Shown piece by piece: positions 1 through 7,146 of a stretch of 64,000 bases of DNA. The stretch covers positions 1 through 64,000 of the IMG/VR virus record IMGVR_UViG_3300022699_000224; one strand, given 5' to 3'. The notes beneath the pieces are model-generated. The model saw only the letters and a list, made by a program, of their open reading frames with translations. It was not told the DNA's origin and did not search any database. Every line of letters starts with the position of its first letter. The first letter of the stretch is position 1. This stretch comes from a virus. Position numbers and translations under genes: made by a program.

Positions 1-483
1 AATTTAAAATGGCAGTGTTATAAGTATAATGAAATAAATGAATTAAATAATAGATTAGAAAAAAATAATATTATATTAGGTAATGGAGTTGAGTTAGGTG
101 ATTATGTTATATTAGGTAATGGAGTTAGATTAGGTGATTATGTTATATTAGGTAATGATGTTAAGTTAGGTAATGGAGTTGAGTTAGGTAATGGAGTTGA
201 GTTAGGTAATGATGTTGAGTTAGGTGATTATGTTAGCTTAGGTAATAATGTTGAGTTAGGTAATGGAGTTAAGTTAAATAAAACTCCTCTGCAAATTCAA
301 GGTTCTAAGCACTTAATAACTGCTGTTAATAAAGATTATATTCAAATTGGTTGTAAAATATTATCAATAAAACAATGGGAAAAGTTAGGCAGGGTAATAG
401 CAAAAAAAGCAGGGTATAATGATAAGGAAATAAAAGAATATAAAAGATATATAAAAGTTACTGAACTGCTTTTAAGTAAATAG
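1..483 (+). CDS. Hexapeptide-repeat (left-handed beta-helix) protein, 5'-truncated
   Basis: The frame is open at the left edge, so only the C-terminal 160 codons are present. After a short charged lead-in it carries eleven six-residue units of the LGNGVE / LGDYVI type (about residues 26-91), the spacing typical of left-handed beta-helix folds. A C-terminal globular part contains LQIQGSK and IKQWEK. The same C-terminal motifs occur in the protein at 29950-30609, so the two are paralogues. The lead-in resembles that of the protein at 3335-4063. Repeats of this fold occur in acyl/acetyltransferases and in structural phage proteins; no catalytic residue can be assigned, so the role is unknown. 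Confidence 0.8.
   Translation, partial: NLKWQCYKYNEINELNNRLEKNNIILGNGVELGDYVILGNGVRLGDYVILGNDVKLGNGVELGNGVELGNDVELGDYVSLGNNVELGNGVKLNKTPLQIQGSKHLITAVNKDYIQIGCKILSIKQWEKLGRVIAKKAGYNDKEIKEYKRYIKVTELLLSK
76..273 (+). repeat. Array of 18-base repeats coding hexapeptides
   Basis: Eleven in-frame 18-base units of the form TTAGGTAATGGAGTTGAG encode LGNGVE and close variants (GNDVK, GDYVI, GNNVE). The units are nearly identical in DNA, not just in protein, which allows gain or loss of units by slippage or recombination. A second array of the same unit lies at 3440-3709. Confidence 0.85.
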
Positions 484-502
484 GGAGTAATAAGTTTCAA
501 AA

Positions 503-892
503 ATGATAGTCTATAAATGGGTTATAGAAAAAAATAATAAATTTTTTCCGATAATAAATAATGGAGCATTTAAGCTATTTAATAAGTTAAATTTAGGATA
601 TTATACTTTAGGAAAAACATATAAAAATTTTATTAATCCTTATTTATTATTAAAAGACAGTTATATACATACTAAAAGACAAAGGAGTTTTCATAGAACA
701 GGTTACCATTTTTGGATTAAAAAAAATAATAATGAAGAATTAAAAAGATATAATTTATGTATGAAACGTCAAACAGGAAAAAGAATTAATTGTATATTAA
801 CTTGTTATATAAGAAATAAAGATATAATTAAAATAAGTAACAATAGAGTAATAGCTAAAAAATTTAGAATACTTAAAAAAGAGTATATTTAA
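503..892 (+). CDS. Conserved phage hypothetical protein with GYHFW motif
   Basis: A 129-residue basic protein starting 20 bases after the preceding stop. It contains GYHFWIKK near residue 67 and ends with a VIAKKFRIL-type segment. From memory, small phage proteins with a GYHFW or GWHFW core and a C-terminal strand of this kind are common and uncharacterised. There is no signal peptide or membrane segment. Function unknown. Confidence 0.6.
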   Translation: MIVYKWVIEKNNKFFPIINNGAFKLFNKLNLGYYTLGKTYKNFINPYLLLKDSYIHTKRQRSFHRTGYHFWIKKNNNEELKRYNLCMKRQTGKRINCILTCYIRNKDIIKISNNRVIAKKFRILKKEYI

Positions 893-905
893 AACAGGAT
901 TAAAA

Positions 906-1292
906 ATGTATAATAATGACTACGATATTAGTTGGGATTATGAATTAGATGATAAATTAAATAAAAATTTTATTACTCTTATTAACAAAGCAATTAAATG
1001 GATTAAAAAAGAAAAATTAAATTTAAGAATTAATTTTAATGTATTTCCTATTTTATTATCAAATAATCAATTAGGAATATATTGTAATGGAACTTATAAA
1101 AATGCAGTTATTGGTATTGATATAAGAAATATAATATCTGCTTGTAAAGAATATAGTATAGGTTTAAATTTAGCAATAAAGACTACAATATTACACGAAA
1201 TAAGGCATGCTTGGCAAGAAAGGAATAAATTAGAGTTTGATGAAATAGACGCAGAAGATTATGCTTACTATTCTTCACTTGACAAAGTTTGA
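906..1292 (+). CDS. Putative zinc metallopeptidase-like protein (HEIRH)
   Basis: A 128-residue protein with an HExxH zinc motif, ILHEIRHAWQ, at about residues 95-104, and a downstream acidic cluster (DAEDYA) that could supply a third ligand. Such minimal HExxH proteins are frequent in phages and have no demonstrated substrate. The C-terminal codons overlap the -35 box of the promoter at 1279-1307. A second, unrelated HExxH protein is at 14834-15286. The metal-binding fold is likely; proteolytic activity is inferred only from the motif. Confidence 0.6.
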   Translation: MYNNDYDISWDYELDDKLNKNFITLINKAIKWIKKEKLNLRINFNVFPILLSNNQLGIYCNGTYKNAVIGIDIRNIISACKEYSIGLNLAIKTTILHEIRHAWQERNKLEFDEIDAEDYAYYSSLDKV

Positions 1293-1307
1293 AAAATATG
1301 TTATACT
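1279..1307 (+). promoter_or_regulatory. Sigma70-type promoter with extended -10
   Basis: TTGACA (1279-1284), 17-base spacer, TATACT (1302-1307) preceded by TGT, giving an extended -10. It is one of three elements in the window with the same -10 and the same 17-base spacing (others at 6100-6128 and 15854-15882). It reads into the leader ORF at 1337 and the genes beyond. Confidence 0.75.
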
Positions 1308-1336
1308 TATAACAAGAAATAAAAATAGGAGAATAT

Positions 1337-1372
1337 ATGAAATTATGGACTAATTTTAAGGAGGTAAAATAA
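1337..1372 (+). CDS. Possible 11-residue leader peptide
   Basis: ATG at 1337 follows a good ribosome binding site (TAGGAGA) and opens an 11-codon frame. Its TAA overlaps the ATG at 1372 by one base, and the next gene's AAGGAGG lies inside it. Placement directly after the promoter at 1279-1307 suggests a leader or translational-coupling peptide. It could be chance. Confidence 0.35.
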   Translation: MKLWTNFKEVK

Positions 1373-1554
1373 TGAAAAAAAATCTAAAAAATATATTAGC
1401 CATAGCAGATAGTTATAAGGAAATAGCTGATATTTTATATGATGTTGCTAATAGCAGGTTTACTAAAAAAGAAGCTTTAAATAGAGCAAGTCCGTATAAT
1501 GAATTAGATATCAAAACTGCTTTAGATGAAACAGAGAGTTTTTGTAAAAATTAA
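1372..1554 (+). CDS. Small hypothetical protein (60 residues)
   Basis: It has a strong AAGGAGG ribosome binding site ending 5 bases before the ATG. The protein is predicted helical, with no motif recognised. The same reading frame stays open for another 58 codons after its TAA (see 1558-1731), so a longer ancestral gene or a second small gene is possible. Confidence 0.55.
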   Translation: MKKNLKNILAIADSYKEIADILYDVANSRFTKKEALNRASPYNELDIKTALDETESFCKN

Positions 1555-1557
1555 TTT

Positions 1558-1731
1558 ATTCTATTAGAATATGAATTTAATCATTTACAAAATAAATTAC
1601 ATAATAGAAATTTAAGAAAATTTAGAGATAATAAATTAGAAACAAACGATTTTAGAGATAATATAAAACCTCGCCCTTTATTTAAAGTAATACAAGGAGA
1701 TATTGAAAAATGGGAAAGGATAAAGAAATAA
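1558..1731 (+). CDS. Possible small gene lacking a standard start codon
   Basis: An open frame from 1555 to TAA at 1729-1731, in phase with the gene before it, encodes a charged peptide ending KPRPLFKVIQGDIEKW and a few more residues. That ending looks like real coding sequence. No ATG, GTG or TTG start is present after the upstream TAA; ATT at 1558 is the only candidate near the 5' end. It overlaps the start of the GGDEF gene. It may be read from a rare start or be the tail of an interrupted gene. Confidence 0.3.
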   Translation: MLLEYEFNHLQNKLHNRNLRKFRDNKLETNDFRDNIKPRPLFKVIQGDIEKWERIKK

Positions 1732-2189
1732 GAAAATTAAAACAACAATTAGCAAGATATAAAAATCTTTCGTATAAAGACTCTCTAACTAATTTATGGA
1801 ATAGAAGAAAATTAAAACAAGATATAAAAAGATATAAAAGTTTAAGAAGAAGATTTGGAATAAAATTTTTATTAATAATGATAGATATAAATAAATTTAA
1901 AGAAATTAATGATACTAAAGGACATAAATTTGGTGATAATATTCTAAAAAAAATAGCAAAAAAACTAATAAAAAATATAAGAAATTATGAAAATGTATAT
2001 AGAATTTCTGGTGATGAATTTGTGATGATTATTTCTCATTATAAAAATTATGAAATAATTATTAGAAGAATTAAACGTATATTAAAACATATAAATATTA
2101 ACGCAAGTATAGGTATTTGTAAAATAGAGAAAAACAATTGTTTAGATATTGCAGATAAAAATATGTATAAAAACAAGAGGAAAAAATGA
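1710..2189 (+). CDS. GGDEF-domain protein, diguanylate cyclase-like
   Basis: A 159-residue protein that is almost entirely one GGDEF domain. DSLTNLWNRR (residues 24-33) is the conserved entry of the fold. IDINKFKEIND (58-68) carries the metal-binding aspartate and GHKFGDNIL (71-79) the nucleotide-contact segment. The signature at 100-104 is SGDEF instead of GGDEF. Family members make cyclic di-GMP from two GTP; some variants with S or A in the first position remain active. No sensor domain or membrane segment precedes it, only a short N-terminal helix. The stop overlaps the start of the RuvB-like gene (ATGA). Domain assignment is firm; activity is open. Confidence 0.85.
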   Translation: MGKDKEIRKLKQQLARYKNLSYKDSLTNLWNRRKLKQDIKRYKSLRRRFGIKFLLIMIDINKFKEINDTKGHKFGDNILKKIAKKLIKNIRNYENVYRISGDEFVMIISHYKNYEIIIRRIKRILKHININASIGICKIEKNNCLDIADKNMYKNKRKK

Positions 2190-3325
2190 TTATTATTTTA
2201 ACCTTATTCATTATAACTATAATCGTGTTAGGTGCAAATAAAGGAATTAGAAACATATCAAATAATATAAATAATTTAAATAATGAACGTTACGATAATA
2301 CTGAAAATATGGATAATTATCCTTTACAAGTAGAAGTTGTAAATACAAATAAAAATTTAGAAAAATATGATTTCTTTGTAGATAGAAAAGAAGATAAATT
2401 AGATACTGAACCTAAAAATTGGGAAGAATATATAGGACAGGAAGAAACTAAATCTACTATAAGAGAAACATTACAAGCAGTTAATAACGATAAAACTATT
2501 CCTTATCCTCATTTATTAATAAGTGGAAATGCAGGTTACGGAAAAAGTGCATTAATACATTTATTATCTAAAAAAAGTCAATTTCCGTTAATAGAAACTG
2601 TTGCAGGGAATTTAAAAGAAAAAGAAGATATATATGAATTACTTGCTAAACTTACAAAAGAATTTCCATTTAGTATAATTTTTATTGATGAAATTCATGG
2701 ATTAAAAAAGGAAATAGGAGAAATTTTATTACCAATAACTCAAACTTTTAAAGTTAATAATAGACCTATACCTTATTTTACCCTTGCAGGTGCTACTACT
2801 GATTTAGGTGCATTAGCAAAAAAATTAAGTCCTTTGGTAGATAGATGTAAACAAAAATTTATTTTAAGACCTTATACCAATAAAGAATTAGCAAAAATTA
2901 TAAAAAATCAAGCTATAAAAAGAGATTTAGAATTTACTAAAGATACTTTACTTGAAATAGCATCAAGAAGCAGAGAAACTCCAAGATTAGCATTAAGTTT
3001 ATTAGATAATATTTATTATTATGCTAAATTTAAACGAATAAATAAAACAAGCAAAGGGGTGGCTATAAAGAAAATGAATAATTTAAGAATATATGAAAAT
3101 GGTGTAACAGATAAAGATATTAATTTGTTATCTTATCTTAGTAATCAAAAAAATCCAGTTGGATTAGATACTATTATTCAAGTATTAAATACTGATAAAT
3201 TAACTTATCAATATTATATAGAACCGTTTTTAGTTAGAAAAAGATTTATTAGTAAAACTCCAAGAGGAAGGATTATAGGCAAAGAAGGAGAAATATATTT
3301 AAAAACTCATAAAATAAAAATATAA
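2186..3325 (+). CDS. ruvB: RuvB-like Holliday junction branch-migration ATPase with N-terminal membrane anchor
   Basis: A 379-residue AAA+ protein. Residues 1-17 form a hydrophobic helix, followed by a roughly 60-residue low-complexity linker absent from cellular RuvB. The ATPase core starts with WEEYIGQEE (79-87). Walker A is GNAGYGKSA (114-122), Walker B FIDEIH (166-171), sensor 1 AGATTD (201-206) and sensor 2 ETPR (264-267). A C-terminal winged-helix part contains KTPRGR, as in RuvB. A RuvC-like nuclease is encoded at 22427-23011, so branch migration and resolution may be phage-encoded. No RuvA was seen. The membrane anchor is unusual for this family. Confidence 0.85.
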   Translation: MIIILTLFIITIIVLGANKGIRNISNNINNLNNERYDNTENMDNYPLQVEVVNTNKNLEKYDFFVDRKEDKLDTEPKNWEEYIGQEETKSTIRETLQAVNNDKTIPYPHLLISGNAGYGKSALIHLLSKKSQFPLIETVAGNLKEKEDIYELLAKLTKEFPFSIIFIDEIHGLKKEIGEILLPITQTFKVNNRPIPYFTLAGATTDLGALAKKLSPLVDRCKQKFILRPYTNKELAKIIKNQAIKRDLEFTKDTLLEIASRSRETPRLALSLLDNIYYYAKFKRINKTSKGVAIKKMNNLRIYENGVTDKDINLLSYLSNQKNPVGLDTIIQVLNTDKLTYQYYIEPFLVRKRFISKTPRGRIIGKEGEIYLKTHKIKI

Positions 3326-3334
3326 GGAGATAAA

Positions 3335-4063
3335 ATGAAAAAATGTATATATTTATTAGGTGATAATTATAATTTAAAACGTTATGAATATGAGCAAATA
3401 AAGGAATTAAAAGATAAATTAGAAAAAAATAATATTATATTAGGTAATGGAGTTAGGTTAGGTAATAATGTTGAGTTAGGTAATAGAGTTAGGTTAGGTA
3501 ATTATGTTATATTAGGTAATAATGTTGAGTTAGGTAATAGAGTTAGGTTAGGTAATTATGTTAAGTTAGGTAATAATGTTGAGTTAGGTAATAGAGTTGA
3601 GTTAGGTAATGGAGTTGAGTTAGGTAATTATGTTATATTAGGTAATGATGTTGAGTTAGGTAATAATATTGAGTTAGGTGATTATGTTAGGTTAGGTAAT
3701 GGAGTTGAATTAAACAAAAATTATACGTTAAAGCAATTAATATTAGGAAGTTTGAATATTATACCTGATAAAAATGGAAATTATTTGTTATATAAAAGGG
3801 TAAATAAAATAGTTAAGGGTAAATATGCTTCTATATATGATAAATCATTTATATATGAAAATAATAAAATAGCAAAAGCGAAAAAAATAAATGAGAATAT
3901 TAATAATCCCTGTGCAGAAAGTTTACATGTATCTACACCTAATTATTGGAATACAGGAGATACTTTAATAGAAGTAAAAGTTAATATTAAGGATATTATT
4001 ACATGTAGGTTAGGGAAATTAAGAGTTAGAAAATTAAAAGTATTAAGAGAGGTAAAAATATAA
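3335..4063 (+). CDS. Hexapeptide-repeat protein with C-terminal phage domain
   Basis: A 242-residue protein with a good AAGGAGAT ribosome binding site. Residues 36-125 are fifteen LGNxVx hexapeptides, predicted to form a left-handed beta-helix. The C-terminal domain contains CAESLHVSTPNYWNTGDT followed by an alternating valine/isoleucine strand region. That resembles a DUF7666-like domain (CxxGLH-type) found at the end of phage repeat proteins. Its N-terminal half matches the truncated protein at 1-483, but the C-terminal domains differ, so repeat arms seem to be combined with different heads. Role unknown. Confidence 0.8.
   Translation: MKKCIYLLGDNYNLKRYEYEQIKELKDKLEKNNIILGNGVRLGNNVELGNRVRLGNYVILGNNVELGNRVRLGNYVKLGNNVELGNRVELGNGVELGNYVILGNDVELGNNIELGDYVRLGNGVELNKNYTLKQLILGSLNIIPDKNGNYLLYKRVNKIVKGKYASIYDKSFIYENNKIAKAKKINENINNPCAESLHVSTPNYWNTGDTLIEVKVNIKDIITCRLGKLRVRKLKVLREVKI
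3440..3709 (+). repeat. Second array of 18-base hexapeptide-coding repeats
   Basis: Fifteen in-frame 18-base units encode LGNGVR, LGNNVE, LGNRVR, LGNYVI and variants. The order NNVE-NRVR-NYV recurs as a three-unit block, consistent with duplication of 54-base segments. The unit is the same as in the array at 76-273. Confidence 0.85.
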
Positions 4064-4245
4064 TGAATTGGTTAGAAAATAAAAAATATGGTGAAATAAT
4101 AATTAAAACTCCATTAAAAGAATTAAAAAAATGGATAAAATTAATAGAAAAAAGTAAATTGAAAAGATATGAAATAAAACTTTATAAAACTCATTTTGTA
4201 AAATATTTAGAAAGGAGTGATATATATAATGACAAAACTATCTGA
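4063..4245 (+). CDS. Small hypothetical protein
   Basis: A 60-residue lysine-rich protein whose ATG overlaps the last base of the preceding TAA (TAATG), so translation is probably coupled. No motif recognised. Its 3' end overlaps the start of the next gene. Confidence 0.5.
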   Translation: MNWLENKKYGEIIIKTPLKELKKWIKLIEKSKLKRYEIKLYKTHFVKYLERSDIYNDKTI

Positions 4246-4573
4246 AAGACTAAAAAATAGAAGTATTAATTCTTTAAAGAATTTTATTTCTAAATCTCGC
4301 AAAAGAAAATTAAGCAAAAATAAACTTAATCTTATAAAAAACTTGATAAAAGAAAAGGAAAAATACAACAAATTATTAGCTAAAAAAATTATTAATTCTC
4401 CATTAGCTAAACTTGCAAAAATAAAAATAATAGCACAGAAAAAAATAAATATTAATAAAAAAATAAATGCAAGTGATTTATTATTAACTATGTGGCAAAT
4501 CATAATAGAAGCAGAAAAAAGTAAGCCAAAATATAAAAAATTAAAAGAATATATAGAGGATTATAATGATTAA
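4229..4573 (+). CDS. Basic helical hypothetical protein
   Basis: A 114-residue, strongly basic, helix-rich protein. The ATG at 4229 was chosen over a GTG at 4217 because AAAGGAG (4211-4217) is at normal distance from it. The stop overlaps the integrase start by 8 bases, suggesting co-expression with the recombinase. It could be a DNA-binding accessory protein; that is inference from charge and position. Confidence 0.5.
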   Translation: MTKLSERLKNRSINSLKNFISKSRKRKLSKNKLNLIKNLIKEKEKYNKLLAKKIINSPLAKLAKIKIIAQKKININKKINASDLLLTMWQIIIEAEKSKPKYKKLKEYIEDYND

Positions 4574-5357
4574 TGAATTTAAAGAGTATTTAATAATAAA
4601 TGGATATTCAAAATCTACTATTACAGATTATCTCTATCGTGTAAATATTTTATTAAAAGAAAACAAAATAGAAGATTTAAACGAAGAAAATATTAGAAAT
4701 TTTTTCTTTAAACTTAAAGACAAATATAATCCAATAACTATAAATCTTTTTAGAAGTGCTATTAAATTATTTTTAGAGTTTTTAGATAAGAATATAAGAC
4801 TTCCTAAAAGTATAAAAATAGAAGATAAATTACCAGATAGTATAGAAGAAAAATTTTTTAGAAAGAAAATAATTCCAACAGTTGAGAAATATTGCGATAA
4901 ACCTTTAAAAAACAAAGCAATACTATACTTTATGTTTTATACTGGAATAAGAGTAAGCGAATTTGAATTTATTTACAGAAAAAATATAGATTTTGAAAAA
5001 CGCAGAGTCAAAATATATATACCAAAAACAAAAGAAGAAAGAATTATACCATTTACAAAAGAAGTAGCAATTATTTTAAAAAGTTTTTTTATTACAGAAC
5101 CAGAAGATAAAAATGCTTTTAATATTACTAAAAGTGGTGTGCAAAGATTATGTGATAGACTAAAAAAATATTTTCCAGATATTAAATTGAGACCTCATCT
5201 ATTTAGACATTCTTATGCTACTATGATGTTAGAAAGAGGTTTAGACGTAAGCAAAGTAAGTAAATTGTTAGGACATAAAAATATAAATACTACTCTTAAA
5301 TATTTAAGATTAGATATAGATACTTTACAGAAAGGATATGATAAAGCATTTGAATAA
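4566..5357 (+). CDS. Tyrosine recombinase / phage integrase (XerC/D-like)
   Basis: A 263-residue protein with the N-terminal SAM-like core-binding domain (residues 1-75) and a C-terminal catalytic domain. The catalytic set is visible: R129 (GIRVSE), K154, H211 and R214 (HLFRH), H237 (LLGHKN) and Y246. The length is close to compact XerC/D-type enzymes. It may integrate the genome or resolve concatemers. No attachment site is recognisable beside it and no tRNA gene flanks it. Small membrane-protein genes follow. Confidence 0.9.
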   Translation: MINEFKEYLIINGYSKSTITDYLYRVNILLKENKIEDLNEENIRNFFFKLKDKYNPITINLFRSAIKLFLEFLDKNIRLPKSIKIEDKLPDSIEEKFFRKKIIPTVEKYCDKPLKNKAILYFMFYTGIRVSEFEFIYRKNIDFEKRRVKIYIPKTKEERIIPFTKEVAIILKSFFITEPEDKNAFNITKSGVQRLCDRLKKYFPDIKLRPHLFRHSYATMMLERGLDVSKVSKLLGHKNINTTLKYLRLDIDTLQKGYDKAFE

Positions 5358-5373
5358 AATTAAAGGAGATAAA

Positions 5374-5505
5374 GTGATTTATAATTTATATTATTATTTA
5401 ATGTTAATAGGTTATTTAGGATTAGTCTTTTATGCAAATAATTTAAAAAATAAAATTATTGGTATATTATTATTAATAGTAAATGCATTAATATTTAAAA
5501 GATGA
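5374..5505 (+). CDS. Small membrane protein, GTG start
   Basis: GTG at 5374 sits after AAAGGAGAT. The 43-codon frame encodes a peptide with two hydrophobic segments (about residues 9-20 and 28-40). Its TGA overlaps the ATG of the next small membrane protein (ATGA). Function unknown. Confidence 0.5.
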   Translation: MIYNLYYYLMLIGYLGLVFYANNLKNKIIGILLLIVNALIFKR

Positions 5506-5654
5506 ATAAAAATTTTTTCATAGAATTTATTAAGGATATTATAGGATTTTTTAAAGCATTGTGGTATGTTATTGCTTTTTCTATATTAAGAAATATTTTT
5601 ATTATATTATTTATTAGTGTGATATTTCTATTTATCAATATAGTATTTAATTAA
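5502..5654 (+). CDS. Small membrane protein
   Basis: A 50-residue product starting inside the stop of the previous gene. Residues 20-48 are almost continuously hydrophobic, long enough for a transmembrane hairpin or one long helix. Two adjacent tiny membrane proteins in a phage can be holin-like, but nothing else here supports lysis. Confidence 0.5.
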   Translation: MNKNFFIEFIKDIIGFFKALWYVIAFSILRNIFIILFISVIFLFINIVFN

Positions 5655-5678
5655 AATAACAAATTAAAGGAGGGATAA

Positions 5679-5873
5679 ATGAAATATATTGAATACGGAA
5701 GAAGTAGGATTGAAGTAAAGCAAATTGAATTTAAGGATAGAAAATTTATTGATGTAAGAAAATATTATCCTGATAATGAAACAGATGAATGGAAACCTAC
5801 AAGAAAAGGTATTGCTATTCCATTAGACCAAGCTAATAAAATAGCTAATTTTATTAAAGAAGTTAATAAATAA
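5679..5873 (+). CDS. PC4-like single-stranded DNA-binding protein
   Basis: A 64-residue protein with an AAAGGAGGGA ribosome binding site. The pattern FIDVRKYYPDN...WKPTRKGIAIPL and a closing amphipathic helix match the PC4 / YdbC fold. That fold is a small homodimeric ssDNA-binding domain found in some phages and bacteria, with a role in replication or transcription. It lies directly before the palindromic AT-rich stretch at 5874-6169. Confidence 0.75.
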   Translation: MKYIEYGRSRIEVKQIEFKDRKFIDVRKYYPDNETDEWKPTRKGIAIPLDQANKIANFIKEVNK

Positions 5874-6099
5874 TTAATTATTATTATATTTATACGTAAC
5901 GTATACGTATACTAATAAGTATAATTATACGTATAATAATACTTTATAAATTACGTATATACTTACGTTACTACTTATTAACATAAGTAGAGATATATCC
6001 AAAAAAAATTACTATAATTGCTTAATTTAACGTAAGTATATGTAATATAGTAAGTTATAATGATTTAATAAAAAAAAATTTAAAAATGTCATTAAAACC
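5874..6099. other. Gene-free AT-rich stretch with TACGTA/GTATAC palindromes
   Basis: There is no credible gene. Between about 5890 and 5990 the pentamer TACGT, its complement and GTATAC recur many times, forming overlapping palindromes such as TTATACGTATAA. The segment 5913-5930 (TAATAAGTATAATTATAC) is repeated exactly at 21596-21613. Possible roles are a replication origin or a regulator-binding region. No DnaA-box array was recognised. Confidence 0.45.
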
Positions 6100-6128
6100 T
6101 TGTATATTTAGTATTTATATGTTATACT
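6100..6128 (+). promoter_or_regulatory. Sigma70-type promoter, paired with 15854-15882
   Basis: TTGTAT (6100-6105), 17-base spacer, TATACT (6123-6128) with TGT before it. Upstream, ATGTCATTAAAACCTTGT is nearly identical to the sequence before the promoter at 15854, so the two are copies or share an activator site. It drives the gene at 6170. Confidence 0.7.
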
Positions 6129-6169
6129 TTAAGTGAGAATAATAATTGTATTATTAATGTGAGGATAGT

Positions 6170-6430
6170 ATGGGTAGAACAAAAAATAATAAAGTTGAAA
6201 GAGGTAAGGGAAGAAAAGGTCGTTCAGCTATAACTTTTCAACTTAAACTTAATAGATTAGAAAAAACTTATAAAAGACTATTTAAAAAATCAAATCAATC
6301 AAAGAATAAAAATACTCGTTCTACTGGAAATTCTAATTCTAAGAAACGAGTATTTTTTTGTGATAAATATAAAACTTTTGATAGTTTTTTAAAAGTCAAT
6401 TCTATTAAAAAATCTAATAAACAAAAATGA
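6170..6430 (+). CDS. Basic hypothetical protein with internal terminator-like hairpin
   Basis: An 86-residue, lysine/arginine- and serine/asparagine-rich protein, first after the promoter at 6100-6128, with GAGGATAG before the ATG. No fold recognised. A strong inverted repeat plus T-run lies inside the coding region (6311-6360), so part of the transcription may stop within the gene. Confidence 0.55.
   Translation: MGRTKNNKVERGKGRKGRSAITFQLKLNRLEKTYKRLFKKSNQSKNKNTRSTGNSNSKKRVFFCDKYKTFDSFLKVNSIKKSNKQK
6309..6360 (+). terminator. Intrinsic terminator-like hairpin inside the 6170 gene
   Basis: AATACTCGTT (6311-6320) pairs perfectly with AACGAGTATT (6345-6354) around a 24-base loop. Flanking A and T runs extend the stem and a T-run follows at once. 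About 185 bases after the promoter's -10, it could act as an attenuator for the GNAT/M14 genes. Confidence 0.5.
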
Positions 6431-7146
6431 TTAATTTTTATTATATAACTAATCCATTTGATATTCAAGAAAAAGATTTTAAGAAAACTATAAATTTGAT
6501 GATGCAAATATTTCCATTTGATTGGGATTTTATTAATAAATTAAAACTTTCTATTGCTTCTTCTTGTTCTAATGGAAAAAAATATTCTAGATTTCTTTTG
6601 GTAGTAAAAATTAAAAAAAATATAGTAGGGTTTTGTATATTTAAAATTTGGTTAAATTATAATATAGCTATTTTAGAATATTTAGGAGTAGATAAAAATT
6701 ATCAAAATAAAGGACTAGGCTCTGCTTTATATGTTTATATGAAAAATTTTTTAAATATACGAAAACGTAAATGTTTATTATTTAATGCAGATAGAGATAC
6801 TGATTTTAAAAATAAATTACCTACGAAAGAAATTAATAGAAGAGAAGCATTATTAGAATTTTACGAAAAATTAGGTGCAAGACCTATTGAAGGAATTGTG
6901 TATGAACATCCATTAGAAATTACTAGAGAACGAAAAAATTACGAACACCCATATTTATTGATGGATACTATTTTTCCTTATGGAAAAGGAATATCAGGTA
7001 AAATATTGAGATATATTATAGAAATAGAAATGATAAATTATTATGATATATCTCCTATTAATCCTGTTTTATTGAAAATAACTAATTCTATAGATAAAAA
7101 TAAAATTTATAAAGTAAGAAAAAAATTATATACTTATGAAAAATAA
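6427..7146 (+). CDS. GNAT-family N-acetyltransferase
   Basis: A 239-residue protein. The acetyl-CoA pyrophosphate-binding motif is YQNKGLGSALY (92-102), after the usual beta strand (ILEYLGVD, 82-89), with an FYEKLGARP segment as in many GNATs. The fold normally takes about 150 residues; the extra C-terminal 90 residues are unassigned. The ATG overlaps the preceding stop and its own 3' end overlaps the M14 peptidase gene, so the two are translated together. The substrate is unknown and may be the same peptide or amino-group compound handled by the M14 enzyme. Confidence 0.75.
   Translation: MINFYYITNPFDIQEKDFKKTINLMMQIFPFDWDFINKLKLSIASSCSNGKKYSRFLLVVKIKKNIVGFCIFKIWLNYNIAILEYLGVDKNYQNKGLGSALYVYMKNFLNIRKRKCLLFNADRDTDFKNKLPTKEINRREALLEFYEKLGARPIEGIVYEHPLEITRERKNYEHPYLLMDTIFPYGKGISGKILRYIIEIEMINYYDISPINPVLLKITNSIDKNKIYKVRKKLYTYEK

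Noticed and set aside
76-3709. CRISPR array from the regular 18-base repeats
   Set aside because: The units are contiguous and in frame without spacers, coding hexapeptides.
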